Source: Pisaster brevispinus
Taxonomy: Eukaryota > Echinodermata > Asteroidea > Forcipulatida > Asteriidae
DNA length: 64,000 bases
NCBI GenBank assembly: GCA_023634235.1
Contig: JAMKCF010000031.1
Coordinates: forward strand, 124,001-188,000
Direction: 5' to 3'
The notes under the pieces are model-generated. The model was not told the origin of the DNA. It saw only the letters and a program-made list of their open reading frames with translations, and did not search any database. A program made the position numbers and the translations under genes. This document shows, piece by piece, positions 1-13,192 of this stretch (position 1 is its first letter; the number at the start of each line of letters is the position of its first letter).

Positions 1-1756
1 TTTTTAGTAGGCCCTCCCCTATTTACCAATATTGGCACTATTTTATGGCAATGAGATGGGGCTAAGCTTACTCCTAGAACTATGCAGTTCGTTCCACTAT
101 CGTCTCCATGAACCTCATAGGTGCACGCAGCGTACCATTGATACAAGCGACGGCAGCCATATTGTTATTGGAAGGCGACGATTCTAAATAACGATGAGAA
201 TTTTTCATTTTTTGCACATTCTGGACCCACGCGAGCTCACAGTGAAAACAAAGAACACAGGGGACAGGGGAGCATACTTACATAATTAATACATGTACAT
301 GTAATTTAGGCGAGACCCGTTTTTAAAAGAGAACTCCAGGTGCATACAACGTGAAGGGAAAAAGTTTCAAATAGGATATTGTACATGATGACCTATAACT
401 AAGTTAAGTATGACTATGAGGTTTGTGGAGAAGACAGCGGAATGAACTGCATTGTTCTAGGAGTAGGGCTAAGTGAAGTCAAGTGTAATGTAAGCACGAA
501 ACCACAGAAACAATCAATGGTTTTTTTTAAAACTGCGAACCTGCATGTTATAAATGTCGGCTACAACAAGATGGACATGTCAACATGGTCAGAGCAGGCA
601 AAGAAACTATTTGACAGAGTCCTCTGTCGGAAATGAATGCCGTTTGGCGACAGTCATGCACTCATAAAAATGCACATAACAAAAGCATTAATCACACTAC
701 ACATGACACAAACTCAGTCATACGACTGTCTTCGTCGTTGACTGCCAGTGAATAATCATATTGACATATTTTTACCTATTTGGTCAGAATTGTTGTAAAA
801 CTACACTTTGAAGATACTCACCAGCCTTCACATATGAACAAACATCTATAATAATTGTCAGTCAAGAATTTCAAGTTCAACAAAATCTACATTAATTTCA
901 TCATTTGGTTGTTTTCAACGTACGTTTGAACCTTCCCATACCGCCAGTTTTCTGGGTCGTCGGATTTGTACACAATAGCGCCCTCTCTTGATCGTCATTC
1001 ATCCCTGAAAATTAAATGAAAAGACACTCATCGAGTGGCCGGGCGATCAGATTTTTACGAAGTATGACAGAATCACAATATTGAGGGGAAGTAGACTTTT
1101 AAACTCTGTCAAAAGTTAATGAGTTGACTTTTAAGGACGTTCGTGTATTTTGTTGTATACGGTAAGCCTTTTTAGCCGCCCAAACAGGTCCAAAAGACTG
1201 ACAACAATTATAATCGGGGATGCCAATAGCGCCCTCAGTGTTGCTGTAATGTTTTAATTTACATTTTCTTTTCTTCTCTAAACAGTACTAAAGTTTGTAG
1301 GGGTATGTAACTTTTAGAAAATCTCTTTTCCGTTTGGCTTTCAACACGGAGAGGACCACAAACAAAATTCCTCATAATATTCTCCTTATTTTATAGAGAC
1401 CATGGTTCTTGATGGTGTTTGTGTGCGCGGTTTCATCTTCCTGTAGGCCCTACTGTGCAGAAACCTCCTCCGGAGTATACTCGCACATTAGCTAGAAGCT
1501 CCCAGAAGTCTTCTTTGTATTTCTTGATGTCGTCAGAGTACTAATTGTAGCTTTAGAGATCTATGTTTCAAGCATACACACCGGTATACACTTGCTTGAC
1601 GCAATAAGCTGCGGCATGAAATTGGAATGTTTGGCCCTACCCCTCCTGCGGGCGAACTCGCTTTCGATCATCCTTCTCGTCACCAGACTAAATCCCCAGC
1701 ACCAAGAAGAAAAAAAACCTGCCACGAGATCTTTGCGGGCCCCTTTTAAAACTTCG
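1..1756. other. non-coding, nothing recognised
   Basis: AT-rich single-copy-looking sequence. Open frames here are short (the longest starting near 442 has 64 codons) and resemble no family. No strong repeat, promoter or RNA gene was seen. Confidence 0.4.
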
Positions 1757-1759
1757 CTA

Positions 1760-1925
1760 TAGGCCGTTTTTGAAACCGCGGCTTGGGCTTGGCCTTGGCC
1801 ATGGACTTGCCATTGGACCCCCGTCAGTTATTTAGAGAACTTGCCCTGTCGTTATGGGGCTCAAACTGCCGGGCGAAGCCCAAGCCGTGGCTTCGAAAAC
1901 GGCCGTGGCTTCGAAAACGGCCTTA
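1760..1925. mobile_element. foldback MITE-like inverted repeat
   Basis: The left arm (GGCCGTTTTTGAAACC, then GCGGCTTGGGCTTGG) is mirrored by the right arm (GCCCAAGCCGTGGC, then TTCGAAAACGGCC). The right arm contains an exact 18-bp tandem duplication, CGTGGCTTCGAAAACGGC, at 1886-1903 and 1904-1921. There is no coding capacity. It is probably a non-autonomous DNA transposon; the superfamily is unclear. Open frames on both strands across it are by-products of the inverted repeat. Confidence 0.6.
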
Positions 1926-4187
1926 GTTCCAGACAAAATGAAAATCGATGCGATCCCCTTATAAACACGCAACGCTGGCGTGAAATTTTTGGGACAATCT
2001 CCTATCCTATGGGGACACACTCTCCGTACGTTAGCTAAGTGTATCAAGGCGAACGGACACTAGCGGGCGGTACGGAATCCTAGGAGAATCTGTCTCAGGA
2101 GACACAGTTTCCTAGACCTGCAGGTAATACGGTCTGTAGGGGCAGAATCTCAAGGAGGAAGAAATTTCCAAGGATACAACACTAACGACCTGTGTTTATA
2201 GCGTAAACTGGCTGTACACACTACTATACATGTTTCATGGCAATATCATTTTGCCTCTGAACTAAGTGGTTCTTGTTGTCTGTCGAGTCTATGGAGGACG
2301 AAGATTATTGACGCATGAGGGCGTTTGAACAATCAAATAACTGCTCTGGTCCAACCCTAATAGCATCTTCCTCCATCTGTACATATTTCATAGCGTATTT
2401 TATAAGAATTGAATGTTCTCAAGGGCAGCTCTGGTCCACTGGTATGAAAGGGGGAGAATGAAAATGTAGTTCTAAAGTCATGAGTTCATAACGCGAATGG
2501 GATTCCGCACTGTTGCTTACGAAGTTGAATTACGAGTCTGAAACCAAACATATTATGCATCTTTAATGGTTAGCCTTGAGAGCAAAGTGACTATACGCAC
2601 AAATTCATAATTTTGAGCGAAGGCCTGAAGGAGGTCCACCATTCACCTCGAAATTAACGGGGAATGATACGTTAACTTATTGATTTTTACTTCTTCTTTT
2701 TTTAAAGTTAGAGTACATTCATTTCCATCCATAAGAATTCACTAAACCCACAGTCACATATTTTGTGAAAATACCATCAAATTTGGTCAACGACGACCCC
2801 CTCCCCCAAATCAAACAACCAACAACAACATCAACAACAATTTCAGGGATTTTATGCTCATTTCTAGTACAACATGTGATTATTGAAGTCTTGCACCAAC
2901 GTCACGCACGCTATTGTTAGCCATGCTCACCATCATGGGAATAAATGCTAATCGAGTAAACGCAGCATCGTCTAAAACACGCACTAGGCTACTGTGTGAA
3001 CCAATCCGTAGGCCTACTGCAAGGTTAGGTTTTAAAATGAGTTGCATCAGCAAAGTTTTGTGATCAGAATTCCAGCATTCCCTTTCAAAGTTGCAAAAAA
3101 GTCTACATCATTATGACATGCTGTACTGTCAGTGAAATTTTGTAAATCTTTGAGGAAGACATTCAATTCGAATCAAAGTAAACAGTTAAATTACGATTTG
3201 TCCATGTTTTTGTGTAAAAAAAAACACCTTGCGCTGAGAGCACCCCACATTTTCGCGTCATCATGCGTTGAAGTACAGTACGTGCTTAGCAACAGTCGCC
3301 ACCACAGCCGTAGCTATAAAATCGGATACGGCCATAAAGGGACATTGACTCCCAAAATGGTGCACTTTAGATTATTTTGATGATGATGTCACGTGAATAG
3401 GGTCAAATAAGGTCAATATTTCGACTGCGGAAGTAAAAACATTGTGATTTGTGGGGGTCTTTAAATGCAGTTCTTTACCTTCGTTCAGTATAAGAATAAA
3501 CTCTTCCCATGAAATATGTAAATTGCACATTGGTTGGAAAAATGAGGGAGCACTGCGCCTTTTTGCATTGGGCTGATGGTGGCGTGACGCATACGCGTTT
3601 GTGCGTCTGACTAGTTGACTAGTGCACAACTCTAAGGCGTTTGCCAACCAATAGCGTCTGTGCGCAAGGGTGAATATAATTAGCATATTTCATGGATAAA
3701 GGCTGATTCCCTGGAAGATCTTTTTTTTTAAATGACCTGAGTGAGCTTTCGGATTGACACTGATTATTATTCAAATTCGTTTCCCTTGTCATAAAAAGAC
3801 CACCCCATCATGTTTGAGTTGATTAATTACGGCAATCATTTTTGGTACCAACCTCCCCTGCTCCTTGCCGTCCTTTCCACGGCGACAAGGCTTAACTCTG
3901 TGTGTTGTCTTTGTACAGCAACAATCACATCAATAATTATATATTTAATATAATTATGATCGAGCTGCGGATGTAAGGCAACGGTGATAATCCCACTTTT
4001 CTATTAAAATTTGCATTTTTACATCAAACATCAGCCCGAAATTATTGTTCACTCTCAAAAAGGGTTTTTCGTTTCGGACGAAGCCAGTTATCCGTGCCAA
4101 ATAAACATTGTTGAACATGAACCAAGTGGAATGGTGCAAATTGATGTTTGGAGTAATGAAAAATTGTCGGTGGGGGTAGTTCTTCCC
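1926..4187. other. non-coding spacer
   Basis: No gene recognised. It holds a short CAA run near 2820 and one TAGGCCTA palindrome at 3009-3016. Open frames at about 3132-3380 and 3372-3686 have no motif and no recognisable homology. Confidence 0.4.
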
Positions 4188-4260
4188 GTCAGACTGGAAC
4201 AACTCGAACCCGCATCTTAAAGGATCATCATCCGCTACCAGTTGAGAAAAGAGTCATAGG
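4188..4260 (-). mobile_element. degenerate tRNA-like / SINE head
   Basis: On the minus strand an A-box-like CTCAACTGGTAGCGGA (about 4230-4247) is followed at tRNA-like spacing by a B-box-like GGGTTCGAGTT (4200-4211). No acceptor stem pairs and no CCA-proximal structure is evident, so this is a tRNA-derived SINE fragment or tRNA relic and not a working tRNA gene. Confidence 0.45.
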
Positions 4261-5608
4261 GTCGCATTAGTGTAAAGGAGGATCGAAGTCTGAACTGTTC
4301 GCTTAGTTCCCTCAAAGGAAAGTAAGTTTTCACCCTGTGGGCCTTTTTGTGAAAAAGATAAACCACAACAATGTTTACCAAACTAATTCTAACAGACTTA
4401 ATCCAAAATTAAAATTAATCAATGCGTTCGATTTTACAACCCCCGATGTTTATGCTCTCACTCAGCCGCTAGAGGGGGAAAATGGTCCAAAATGTGGTGG
4501 TACTCGACGACAGACAAGCTGGCGCTGGTCAACCACTTGAAGAATAAAGCTGTCTTTCATCTTGACTTGTTCTAGCTTTCCCCAAACAAGTAGCAGCGAC
4601 TCAGGAGTCCATCCTGCACGGGGGGAAGAGTGGGCACGAGGCCACTCAAGTGCTGGCTACTCAACGCGGGTTGAACAATACCGAGTGGCTGTAACATTGA
4701 GGGCGGAAAGAGTTCGTGCGACGAGCCTGGCTCTTTTGTGATGGGTCGAAGTGTGCCGTGTGGCGGCGCGGACGACCCGCGTGGCCCTGGTCGTTTCAAG
4801 GGGTAAAGGAGGCCGGGTAAAAAGATGCCCCCTTCCCGCCCGTAACCACCAGCTGCCGCGTGCAACTTCGCACAAAACACGTCCTTAAAATGACACGATG
4901 AAATAACATATGGAAAGGAAAACACCAATGCTTCGTTTTAAACAAAGCACCATGGCTCTCCATAAACGTTTTACTCAAGCCAGTCTAGTGAGTCTACTGA
5001 CGGTTTTACGGTGTTTTTTGTCCACGGATGCACTATGTAAAACATTTCTGTATGCATTTGGTGCCACAGAAGTGTACTACTATACAAACTGTCTTTTTAA
5101 TGCTAAACAAAATAATGAAGTTGTAGTTTTGTTTTTAGACAAATAATTTCATTGGAAATCCACTTTTTGCGAAATACCCTTCTAATTTATTTATTTATTA
5201 ATTATTTATTGTTAGCATTTTTATTTAGATAGAGTAGCCTTATCAGTATTACAACTTTTATCCCGACGGGCTCCATAAACAATCAGTAAAAAGTGAAATA
5301 GTGAAATACAGGTCAGCTAAGAAAAGCCATAATCAAAAACAGGAAATCGAAGCTACATCACTAAGCAAGGTGCATGAAAATATAAAAATTAACTAATCAA
5401 ATAAAAAATACTGTGATCCAATGCCAGTTGTCTTACGACACTGTGTGGTGCGGTGATGGGAATACAATGATTTCAGAATCCACGGATGGTCGGCCACCAG
5501 AAACCTGTGTTTTAAAAACACCATGCTCATGACGATCAAACTAGAACTTACAAGTTGTCACGACAGACCGGCTTCACTTAACTACCACTAATTAAAAGCT
5601 GCCCCCCC
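4261..5608. other. spacer with a GC-rich patch at about 4440-4880
   Basis: 4440-4880 is clearly richer in G+C and CpG than its surroundings, and the minus strand stays open for 118 codons (4572-4928). The product is proline/leucine-rich with no domain I recognise. It could be a regulatory patch, an old repeat or a decayed exon. The rest is AT-rich with nothing recognised. Confidence 0.3.
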
Positions 5609-5669
5609 AAAAAAAAAAAAAATAAATAAAATAAAATAAAAATACAAAAATAAAATAAAAATAAACAAA

Positions 5670-5732
<63 letters not shown>

Positions 5733-5755
5733 ATTTAAAAAAACCAATAAATGAA

Positions 5756-5794
<39 letters not shown>

Positions 5795-5799
5795 ACAAA

Positions 5800-5850
<51 letters not shown>

Positions 5851-5873
5851 ATACATAAATAATTAAATAAAAA
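5609..5873. repeat. (AAAT)n microsatellite preceded by poly(A)
   Basis: A run of A followed by about 250 bases of AAAT repeats with a few interruptions (about 5734 and 5850). The minus-strand Ile/Leu/Phe/Tyr-rich frames here are repeat artefacts. The poly(A) start suggests seeding from a retroposon tail. Confidence 0.95.
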
Positions 5874-8800
5874 TGCATTAAAAAATATGTAAAAATTATA
5901 TTTTGTTTAGATGTTTCTACCAACCTTCTATCCTCTTCGTGCCTCTACCTATCCTTTTAGATGTTTACAGTCATTTTATTTGATAGTTTCTTTTACACAA
6001 AATACAACATTATGTTTTTATTTATCTTGCGCAAGATGATTTCATGTTAGAGATTTTATTGGTAACCTGAGTTTCCAAATATCCCTCTTGAGCACCATCC
6101 CACGATGGTGGTTATTTTGACAAACCCTCTTTCTTTATCGTCTTATTTGATGCTCATGTTTTTTTAAAAGTAACATTATGTACAATCATGTACAGTTTCA
6201 TTTACAATATTATAGGGGCGGTCAAAAGTAGAGCGCTCGTTCCCGAACGAGTGACTTGGTGTCCACCGCCCTACTACCTCTTGCTCTCACCAGGGTCAGC
6301 AGATTGCTCCGTCAGGTCAGACAGAATTGAAGAACCGCAATCTCATTTTGTTTGCTGTCCTCATCAGGCACGTTCAGCAAGCACTGACCTCCCGTGCAAT
6401 ATTTCTTTCAGTTCCAGGTAATCATTCTGGTCATTGGCATTGTCTTGTTTTCTCTCTTTTTTCCTTGTTTTTCTCCTTTTTTCAATTCGTCATCCTTCGG
6501 ACTCTGCGCCATTTGTAATTTGTTTTGTTGGAGCTTTCAGGGCCGCGACATGTCCATTTTAATTAATCAGTCTCTATAGTATGTATGTGGCGACCTAATT
6601 AAAACTTCCAAGGTGTCGTTCGACTGTGGACATTGCCATTTTTGTATCCTTGGTGAATCGTTCGGTGCTGCATTGGTTCTTTCTCTGCCAAGCCCACCCG
6701 TTGTTTCCCATTGTTGCCATCATTCGATTACCACTGCTCGAGGTGTGAATGGGAAAAAGTCCCGCCCAATGCCACCGCATCATTCTGTGCCATCACGCTT
6801 GACCAAAAATCACATTTCCCACGGATTTGCGAGCCATAGTTCTTCACGCGACACCTAATGGCTCATAATCCTGGAACTGCAGAGTCTGGTGCCCAGTTTA
6901 TATCCCATCAAGGCTATAGACTAGCTCCGGGTGCACCAGTGCTTGGATTTCATTGGTCAAATGTCTATCAACAGACTTCAAAGCGCGCTGAAGATTGTTA
7001 AAATGGTGGTAAACTTATAAGGAATTATATAATTTAGGGGCATTGGGCGTGTCTCCCTGAAAATAATATTGTCGATTAAAAATGCTGATTGGATCAATTT
7101 TACAGGGTGCCAGTACTGCGGCTGCAAGCGTGGTGACGTCACACACGGTGCGCGCGGTGGTGGCATAAGCACTAAATACACTAAATACATATTTTGGAGG
7201 TAGCTGGTTCGCGCCAAATTCATGCATTAAGCCATCATGTTAACCAGCTTTAAGGTCAAAGTGGAACCTCGCTAAAAATCAGCAGACAATATTTTGCGAG
7301 TCTCCAGATCATGACGTCAGATCTACGGGCAGGAGGAGACAAACGAACTTGATGTGGCAGCGAGTTCATTCACCTGGCGGGAGAAAGCGCCCTCACGACC
7401 GGCCTTCACTCCTTCGCTAACAACCCATCCTCCCCATCTGTTGGATGCTGGCATCCAAAGGTAGTTATCTCCCGTCACACGGAGACCGAAGGGCGACTAA
7501 ATGATTTTGTCCTTGCCACATTGGCACGGTATTGTGGCAGCCGTGCTTAGTGGTCATTCTCTTAACGTTAATGGCGGTCTGGACACAATTGACACATCAT
7601 ACAAACAAACAAAACAAAATGATAAAAATATAGAAACATGACAGGAAGTGTAAAAGCTTTGAATGTTTCTCCCGCTCTTTTGGCCTGTTGAGAGGTGGCG
7701 GATGTACATAATGGCATGGTTTGGGGTCGTTCAAAAGGTTGTTGCTCCGTCTAGGTTTCAACAAATATTTCCCCTATAAAAATGCGACAAAAGCAGTTAA
7801 AATAAAAACACATTTTAGAAAATGAAACGAATTTCTAAACCTTTAAAATGTTTGGAACTATGCCTATAGGTAACTGAAGCAACCCACTACTCTGCAATTT
7901 TATACGGGAAAACCCCCATAAACTCATACAGTCGTAACATGTGAGAAATTGCCAACCAAAGATATGGGTATATTTTGAAGCAAGCATGAACAAGTGACAA
8001 ACATAATTTATTAAAATGATTTGATAAGTTCCAACTACTTATTATACATTTTGTTTGATTTGACAAAATTCAGACATGACAATCAAAATAACTGGAAAAA
8101 ACTTCCAAATTGAGCTCCTATGCCAATAACGTATCATTCCCTATCCTATAAATTCGCCATCATTTTATATGAACAATTATTTTAACAGTAACATTTTAAA
8201 TGGGGAGGATTTATCTGTCAGCCCCCATGGGCTTCGAAGCTGTTTAAACATTTGAAAAGGATTTTATAAGTATACACGACTGGTTATTTTGTGCTGTGTT
8301 TCATTTTAGCTACCTGTACTGCATACGTAAGCATTTGGACTCGGTTTGATAAATTCGGCGGAAGCTTAGTCCTTGTTTTTCTGCCTTTTTAAAGATTACA
8401 GTCAGTCACTGTAAACACAAAGACAAAAAAGCAGCTTGTCGACATAGGATTATAAAACCTTGTTCATATATGCATGTCTCTGCCACACACAAAATCGGTC
8501 ATTTAAAAAGCAAATGCCTAGTGTTTTATCTGTTTTCCAAATTTGCTTTCAGTGTGCACTTTGTTTCTTTGTGTCTAAACGAAAAAAATGCATGATTTCT
8601 TTGCCAGCTCGGCCTTCTGTATACTGTTTATATTGAAGTTGGTCGACAAAAAATTAAACCTTGACAAAATTGTATATCAATATTTGCTTACATTCAACAT
8701 CAGTTTATAGGATTTAAACTTATAAAGTCACATGGAGCCATTACAACAACAAAAAATGTCTTAACATTCGAAGTTACCGACATTGAGAATTTTCCACAAA

Positions 8801-8900
8801 TTGTTTCCAGATTTCTTGATGCCGCACACAAATTGATGTACAACTTCATAAAGCCAAAGGGTTTTTGTGGTTTCTGGTTCCATCACTAAAACTAGACCGG
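5874..8900. other. non-coding spacer
   Basis: No gene recognised. It holds a small hairpin CTCGTTC-CC-GAACGAG near 6234 and two perfect CRE palindromes TGACGTCA at 7134-7141 and 7312-7319. A moderately GC-rich stretch runs from about 7060 to 7560. Small frames at 6188-6858 have no family features. Confidence 0.4.
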
Positions 8901-9040
8901 GGGTGGATTTCACAAAGAGTTAAGACTAGTCTTATCTCGAGTTAGGACGAGTTACTCGTCCTAACTTAGGACTATGCCTTAAGTTTTTAATAACTCCTAG
9001 GACTAGTCCTAAGTTAGGACTATCTTTGTGAAATCGACCC
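8901..9040. mobile_element. 140-bp palindromic MITE
   Basis: Terminal inverted repeats GGGTGGATTTCACAAAG (8901-8917) and, on the other strand, GGGTCGATTTCACAAAG (9040-9024) match at 16 of 17 positions. The interior is made of smaller palindromes, including 12-bp arms GTTAGGACGAGT / ACTCGTCCTAAC around one base (8941-8965), plus AAGACTAGTCTT and AGGACTAGTCCT. No coding capacity and no clear target duplication. Confidence 0.85.
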
Positions 9041-9140
9041 ATGTCTTTTAAACTTTCCCCCACTGTTCTTAAATGCAACTATTTTATTAAAATCACTTAT
9101 GTGTTTAAGTAACAACGAACATAAAAACACCTTTGTATGG

Positions 9141-9330
9141 TTTTAATTGGTGTGTAATTCAATATTCTTCCGAGCCCATTAAAGAGGAACGGAAATGTCA
9201 AATTGAGTTTTGTGATGTACTCATTTTCCAATAGATAGAGTCCTCATGTGATGTGGGGGGTAAAACATTGCAAACCTCTAACCTGACACTAAAACGGTGT
9301 AAATTGCCATTGTATTTGATAACCTTCCGG
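9141..9330 (+). repeat. 190-bp dispersed duplicate, copy 1
   Basis: Closely similar in the same orientation to 11603-11788. Shared blocks include GGTGTGTAATTCA, TTTTGTGATGTACTCATTTT, GAGTCCTCATGTG and AAAACGGTGTAAATTGCCA. It is probably a dispersed repeat; no coding frame is shared. Confidence 0.8.
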
Positions 9331-9458
9331 ACAAACATTGTCAACATCAATATCATAACCCCTATGAACCCTTTGTTAGTATTACCCCCTCTTTATGTGC
9401 GGTGTCACAAAATCTGGGGGAAAGTGTGCTAAAGTTTCAATGTCGGTTACTTCGAATA

Positions 9459-9710
<252 letters not shown>

Positions 9711-9895
9711 CAGTGGCGGAACTCAAGGAGGCACGGGGGCGTGCCTCCCGTGCCCCCATTTTTAAAACCTTGAACTTTTTCGAGAAAAAAAATTACACGT
9801 AAAATGTTACATTTATATTAAGCTTTAAGGTGATTACACTTTCACTGTTTATAAAACGATGTTTCCATTTACACGCAAACAATGTATTTGTTTGT
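9711..9895 (+). mobile_element. hAT-like transposon end (remnant)
   Basis: Starts with CAGTGGCGGAAC and continues into a GC-rich CACGGGGGCGTGCC...GTGCCCCCATTTTTAAAA segment. This pattern is familiar from the termini of invertebrate hAT elements. No opposite terminus or transposase was found. Recognition rests on recalled terminal patterns only. Confidence 0.35.
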
Positions 9896-10121
9896 ACACT
9901 GCAAAAACTGGGGTGTTAAATTTACACCATAGGTGTTGTCACATATAGATACCATAAACAGAATCAAACATTTACACCATAGGTCGTTGAAATGGCACAA
10001 ATTTCTGCAAAAACAATTACATTGGTGTTAGTTTAAACGCCATATGATGTGTATTTTGATTCTCTGGTATATGTGACAACACACATGGTGTCAATTTTAA
10101 CACCCCAAATTTGTTCAGTGT
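9896..10121. mobile_element. MITE, family A copy 1 (TA target)
   Basis: Inverted ends: the left end CACTGCAAAAACTGGGG then GTGTTAAATTTACACC is mirrored on the right by GGTGTCAATTTTAACACC then CC...TTCAGTG. The element is flanked by TA on both sides (GTA|CACTG ... CAGTG|TAC), which fits Tc1/mariner-type integration. A second copy lies at 54917-55140. No coding capacity. Confidence 0.85.
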
Positions 10122-11602
10122 ACAGATTATCTTCATAAAAAATGGCATACCAAAAGTGCCGAAAAAAGGGCTTTGTTTAAGAGAAATGCAAACGGAAACT
10201 CAAGTTTTGATTGGCCAGATGTGTCCATTCTTGGGGAAAAAAATGGTGCACCTCTTGTGCCCCCTAAAATTTAACCCTAGTTTTGGTACTGAGACAAAAT
10301 GAGAGTTAAAAATGGTTCCATGTGACTTAATAAATTAAGTTCTACAAACTGATCTTGAAAACAGTCTTCCATGAAATGTAATGTTACCCATTCTCTTTGT
10401 TTTAATTGTTTTGTAATCGACAAGCACTACCCCCCTTTAAACAATGTTATATCTTTTTTCCATCTTTGTAAAAGTGTAATTCTATCGCCTTTTTACATTT
10501 TATATTCCCTGTATATTTTCCTGTAATTCGACCTTTGGTCGCTATGGAAAATTTGTTTTGTAAGGAATAAACCATTAGTGAATGAATGAACGAATTATGA
10601 ATCAGTGTAAATTTAGACTCAATTCAATCTACTGATTGTAATATCTCTTTAAGTTTGAAGTAAATAAACCGTGAATCATCATGTTTTCGTGGTTGCGTCT
10701 ACCGCCACGAATAGCAACAGTCACGCCGGGTATAAACAGTAATTTGTGGCAGTCCCTTTTTTGTGTGTGTGCTGGTCAATTCAGTTGGTAAGAAATCACC
10801 AGTGCGAAAGAGCGTGCATTCATCGGGGTGTTGATGGGAGATTATCCAAGCATTGTCCCGTCAATCGTCTCCTCTTTATCCCGCTTACAGATCACAGACC
10901 GTTGAACCCCAGCTAAGTGACGTAATCTTTGACCGATCGAAGCATTCTGGTTGTTCATTGTGCCCCTTAATTTAGGCCTAACCATGTGGGTGAGTGATGG
11001 CTAAGCCTGCATATGAAGAGACATGTTTCTCTATGCTAAAACCAACACCTGTTTTTAAAACATCTATAATACATCGACCAACAATGATAACATTTATTCA
11101 AATTGATCATACTTGTATAATTGAATGTGTGACGACAAATTTAAAGATATTAAATTAAATCATAAGACTTTGGTGAGCAGTAAAATGAAATTTGCAATAC
11201 ATTGAGAAATTTAAAGCTACGACTTGGAGGCACACTATCGAAAAGATAGTATTTATAAGAAGTAGTGCAGGGAAAAACAATGTATTCCAACCACGGTATA
11301 GCATAATCTGAGAAGACGACGTCAATGGGTTTGATTATAGCATGCAAATCTCGCCCGTTTTCGGTTTCCGAAGGCATGTCTCGCTAGTTAAAGAAAAGAA
11401 TCGCGGGATTTCAACAGTGTCAGGGGGGGGGGGAGGAGACCCCACATGTTTTTTTCTTCTCATGAACAAATATAAATGTCAACAAAGTAAGTACTGATGT
11501 CTTTGAGGATGTTTATCCATCCATAAGATGACGTGAATATAAGCAACTGTGATTTGTGAAAACTTGTAATGCTATTTCGAACTTCACTTTATTTCAGGTT
11601 GA
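10122..11602. other. non-coding spacer
   Basis: No gene recognised. Contains TAGGCCTA at 10973-10980 and a poly(G) run near 11425. The ORFs at 10111-10302 and 11150-11377 lack any family feature. Confidence 0.4.
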
Positions 11603-11788
11603 ATTAAATTGGTGTGTAATTCAGTATTCTCCTGAACCCATTAAAGAGGAAGGGAAATTTCAAGTTGAGTTTTGTGATGTACTCATTTTCCAATGGAAGA
11701 GTCCTCATGTGTGTGGGGTAAAAAATTGCAAACCTCTAACCTCACATTAAAACGGTGTAAATTGCCACTGTATTTAATGTTCTTCCGG
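11603..11788 (+). repeat. 190-bp dispersed duplicate, copy 2
   Basis: Second copy of the block at 9141-9330, about 2.46 kb away in direct orientation. A short open frame (11556-11750) covers it but is not maintained in copy 1. Confidence 0.8.
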
Positions 11789-12724
11789 GGCAATTCTGTG
11801 GAGGTTTGGTTGTAGTATATATTTCAGCGTAACAACTTTTATTCATTTATTATGGGCTTTTTTTTCCATTAACAATTCTGTACTTTGTCTTAATGCATTT
11901 ACAATTATGCATGTTTTGTGTGAACAAAATGGGTTTTTTTTTTTGCTTGACTTTCCATATAACACTCAGCACTGCTAAACTAACAGCTGAATACGATTAT
12001 CTTGTTTCGCAGAAAATAAATTTATCTTCAAATCAAAACCAGGCACCAACAATATACATTAGACTACATGTTAATTTGGAAATTTGTATCCTATTTTAGC
12101 TCAGAAGATTGTGCCCACTTATTTTTAAAAATCATTTTACTAGCAGCTCCCTAATTTAAACATGAGGCCTGAATTTGAAGAATTTAAACCACTGATTAAG
12201 CTGTAATCTTTCGCTATTTACATGAAACAAACTTGGGAGAATGATATTCAAAAGGGGAACTTTTAAATACCAGTACAATTGCTAAAAGTAAACCGCAAGT
12301 ACGCGTCCTGGGTCGCCACTTCATTCAAGTGGCAAACTAAGACCATTCCAGTGGGTTTGTCATCAACTTTCCGGGAAAATAGCCAGCGAAGAGCCCAATT
12401 TTAGAAAGGTCAATACGTTTGTAATAACATTTCACTGCGAAGAATATAATACACAGAAGGCAGCCTTGGTAGCTGTTTGAACTTGGAAGTAAAGTATGCG
12501 AAAGAATTGGAAAACTTCGATTGTGTTCGTTTGAATGGTGTAGACGGATTGCTTTTCGGTTTATGACTTACTGAACTTGAGACGTTCAACCACCACCATG
12601 GTGTATGAAAGTCGAAATACACCACAGTGAAAATACAATGATGCTTACCACAAACTAATCGGTCAATCAACATCCAAATACCAAACTGATTGAACACAAT
12701 CAAAGTCTGACGAAACTGAATGAA

Positions 12725-13192
12725 ACAAACGACGAAAATACAATAACAAACTTTGAAGAAGAAAACAAAACAAGAACAAAAACAACAAGAAAAACAACAA
12801 TAAGAACAAGACAACAAGAAAACAACAACAACAACAACAACAACAACAAGAGAAAAACAGGAAAAACCACCACCACCACCACAAACAACAACATCAACAA
12901 ACAAACAAACAAACACCCCAACACCCCAACAAACAAACAAACAACAACAGCAGCAGCAACTACAAAAGCAACAACAGTATTTTCAGTGGAAGAACAATAA
13001 AACAACAACTAGAACAAGAACACCGGCAACAAGATCAAGAAGAAGAACAACAACAACAACAAACAAAACAGCAGCAACAAAACAACAACTACAACAACAA
13101 CAGCAGTATTTTCGGAGGAAGAACAATCCAACAACAACAAAAACACCGCCAACAACAACAACAACAACAACAACAACCACACCAACAAATGT
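12725..13192. repeat. CAA-rich simple repeat with longer period
   Basis: About 460 bases dominated by CAA/CAG/AAC trinucleotides. A motif CAGTATTTTC-(A/G)-G-GGAAGAACAAT occurs near 12974 and again near 13104, so part of the array has expanded as a unit of roughly 130 bases; a weaker third trace lies near 13190. Val/Cys/Phe-rich minus-strand frames are artefacts. Confidence 0.9.

Noticed and set aside
5578..5923. Long hydrophobic Ile/Leu/Phe/Tyr minus-strand frames
   Set aside because: They are translations of the AAAT microsatellite and are open in several frames at once.
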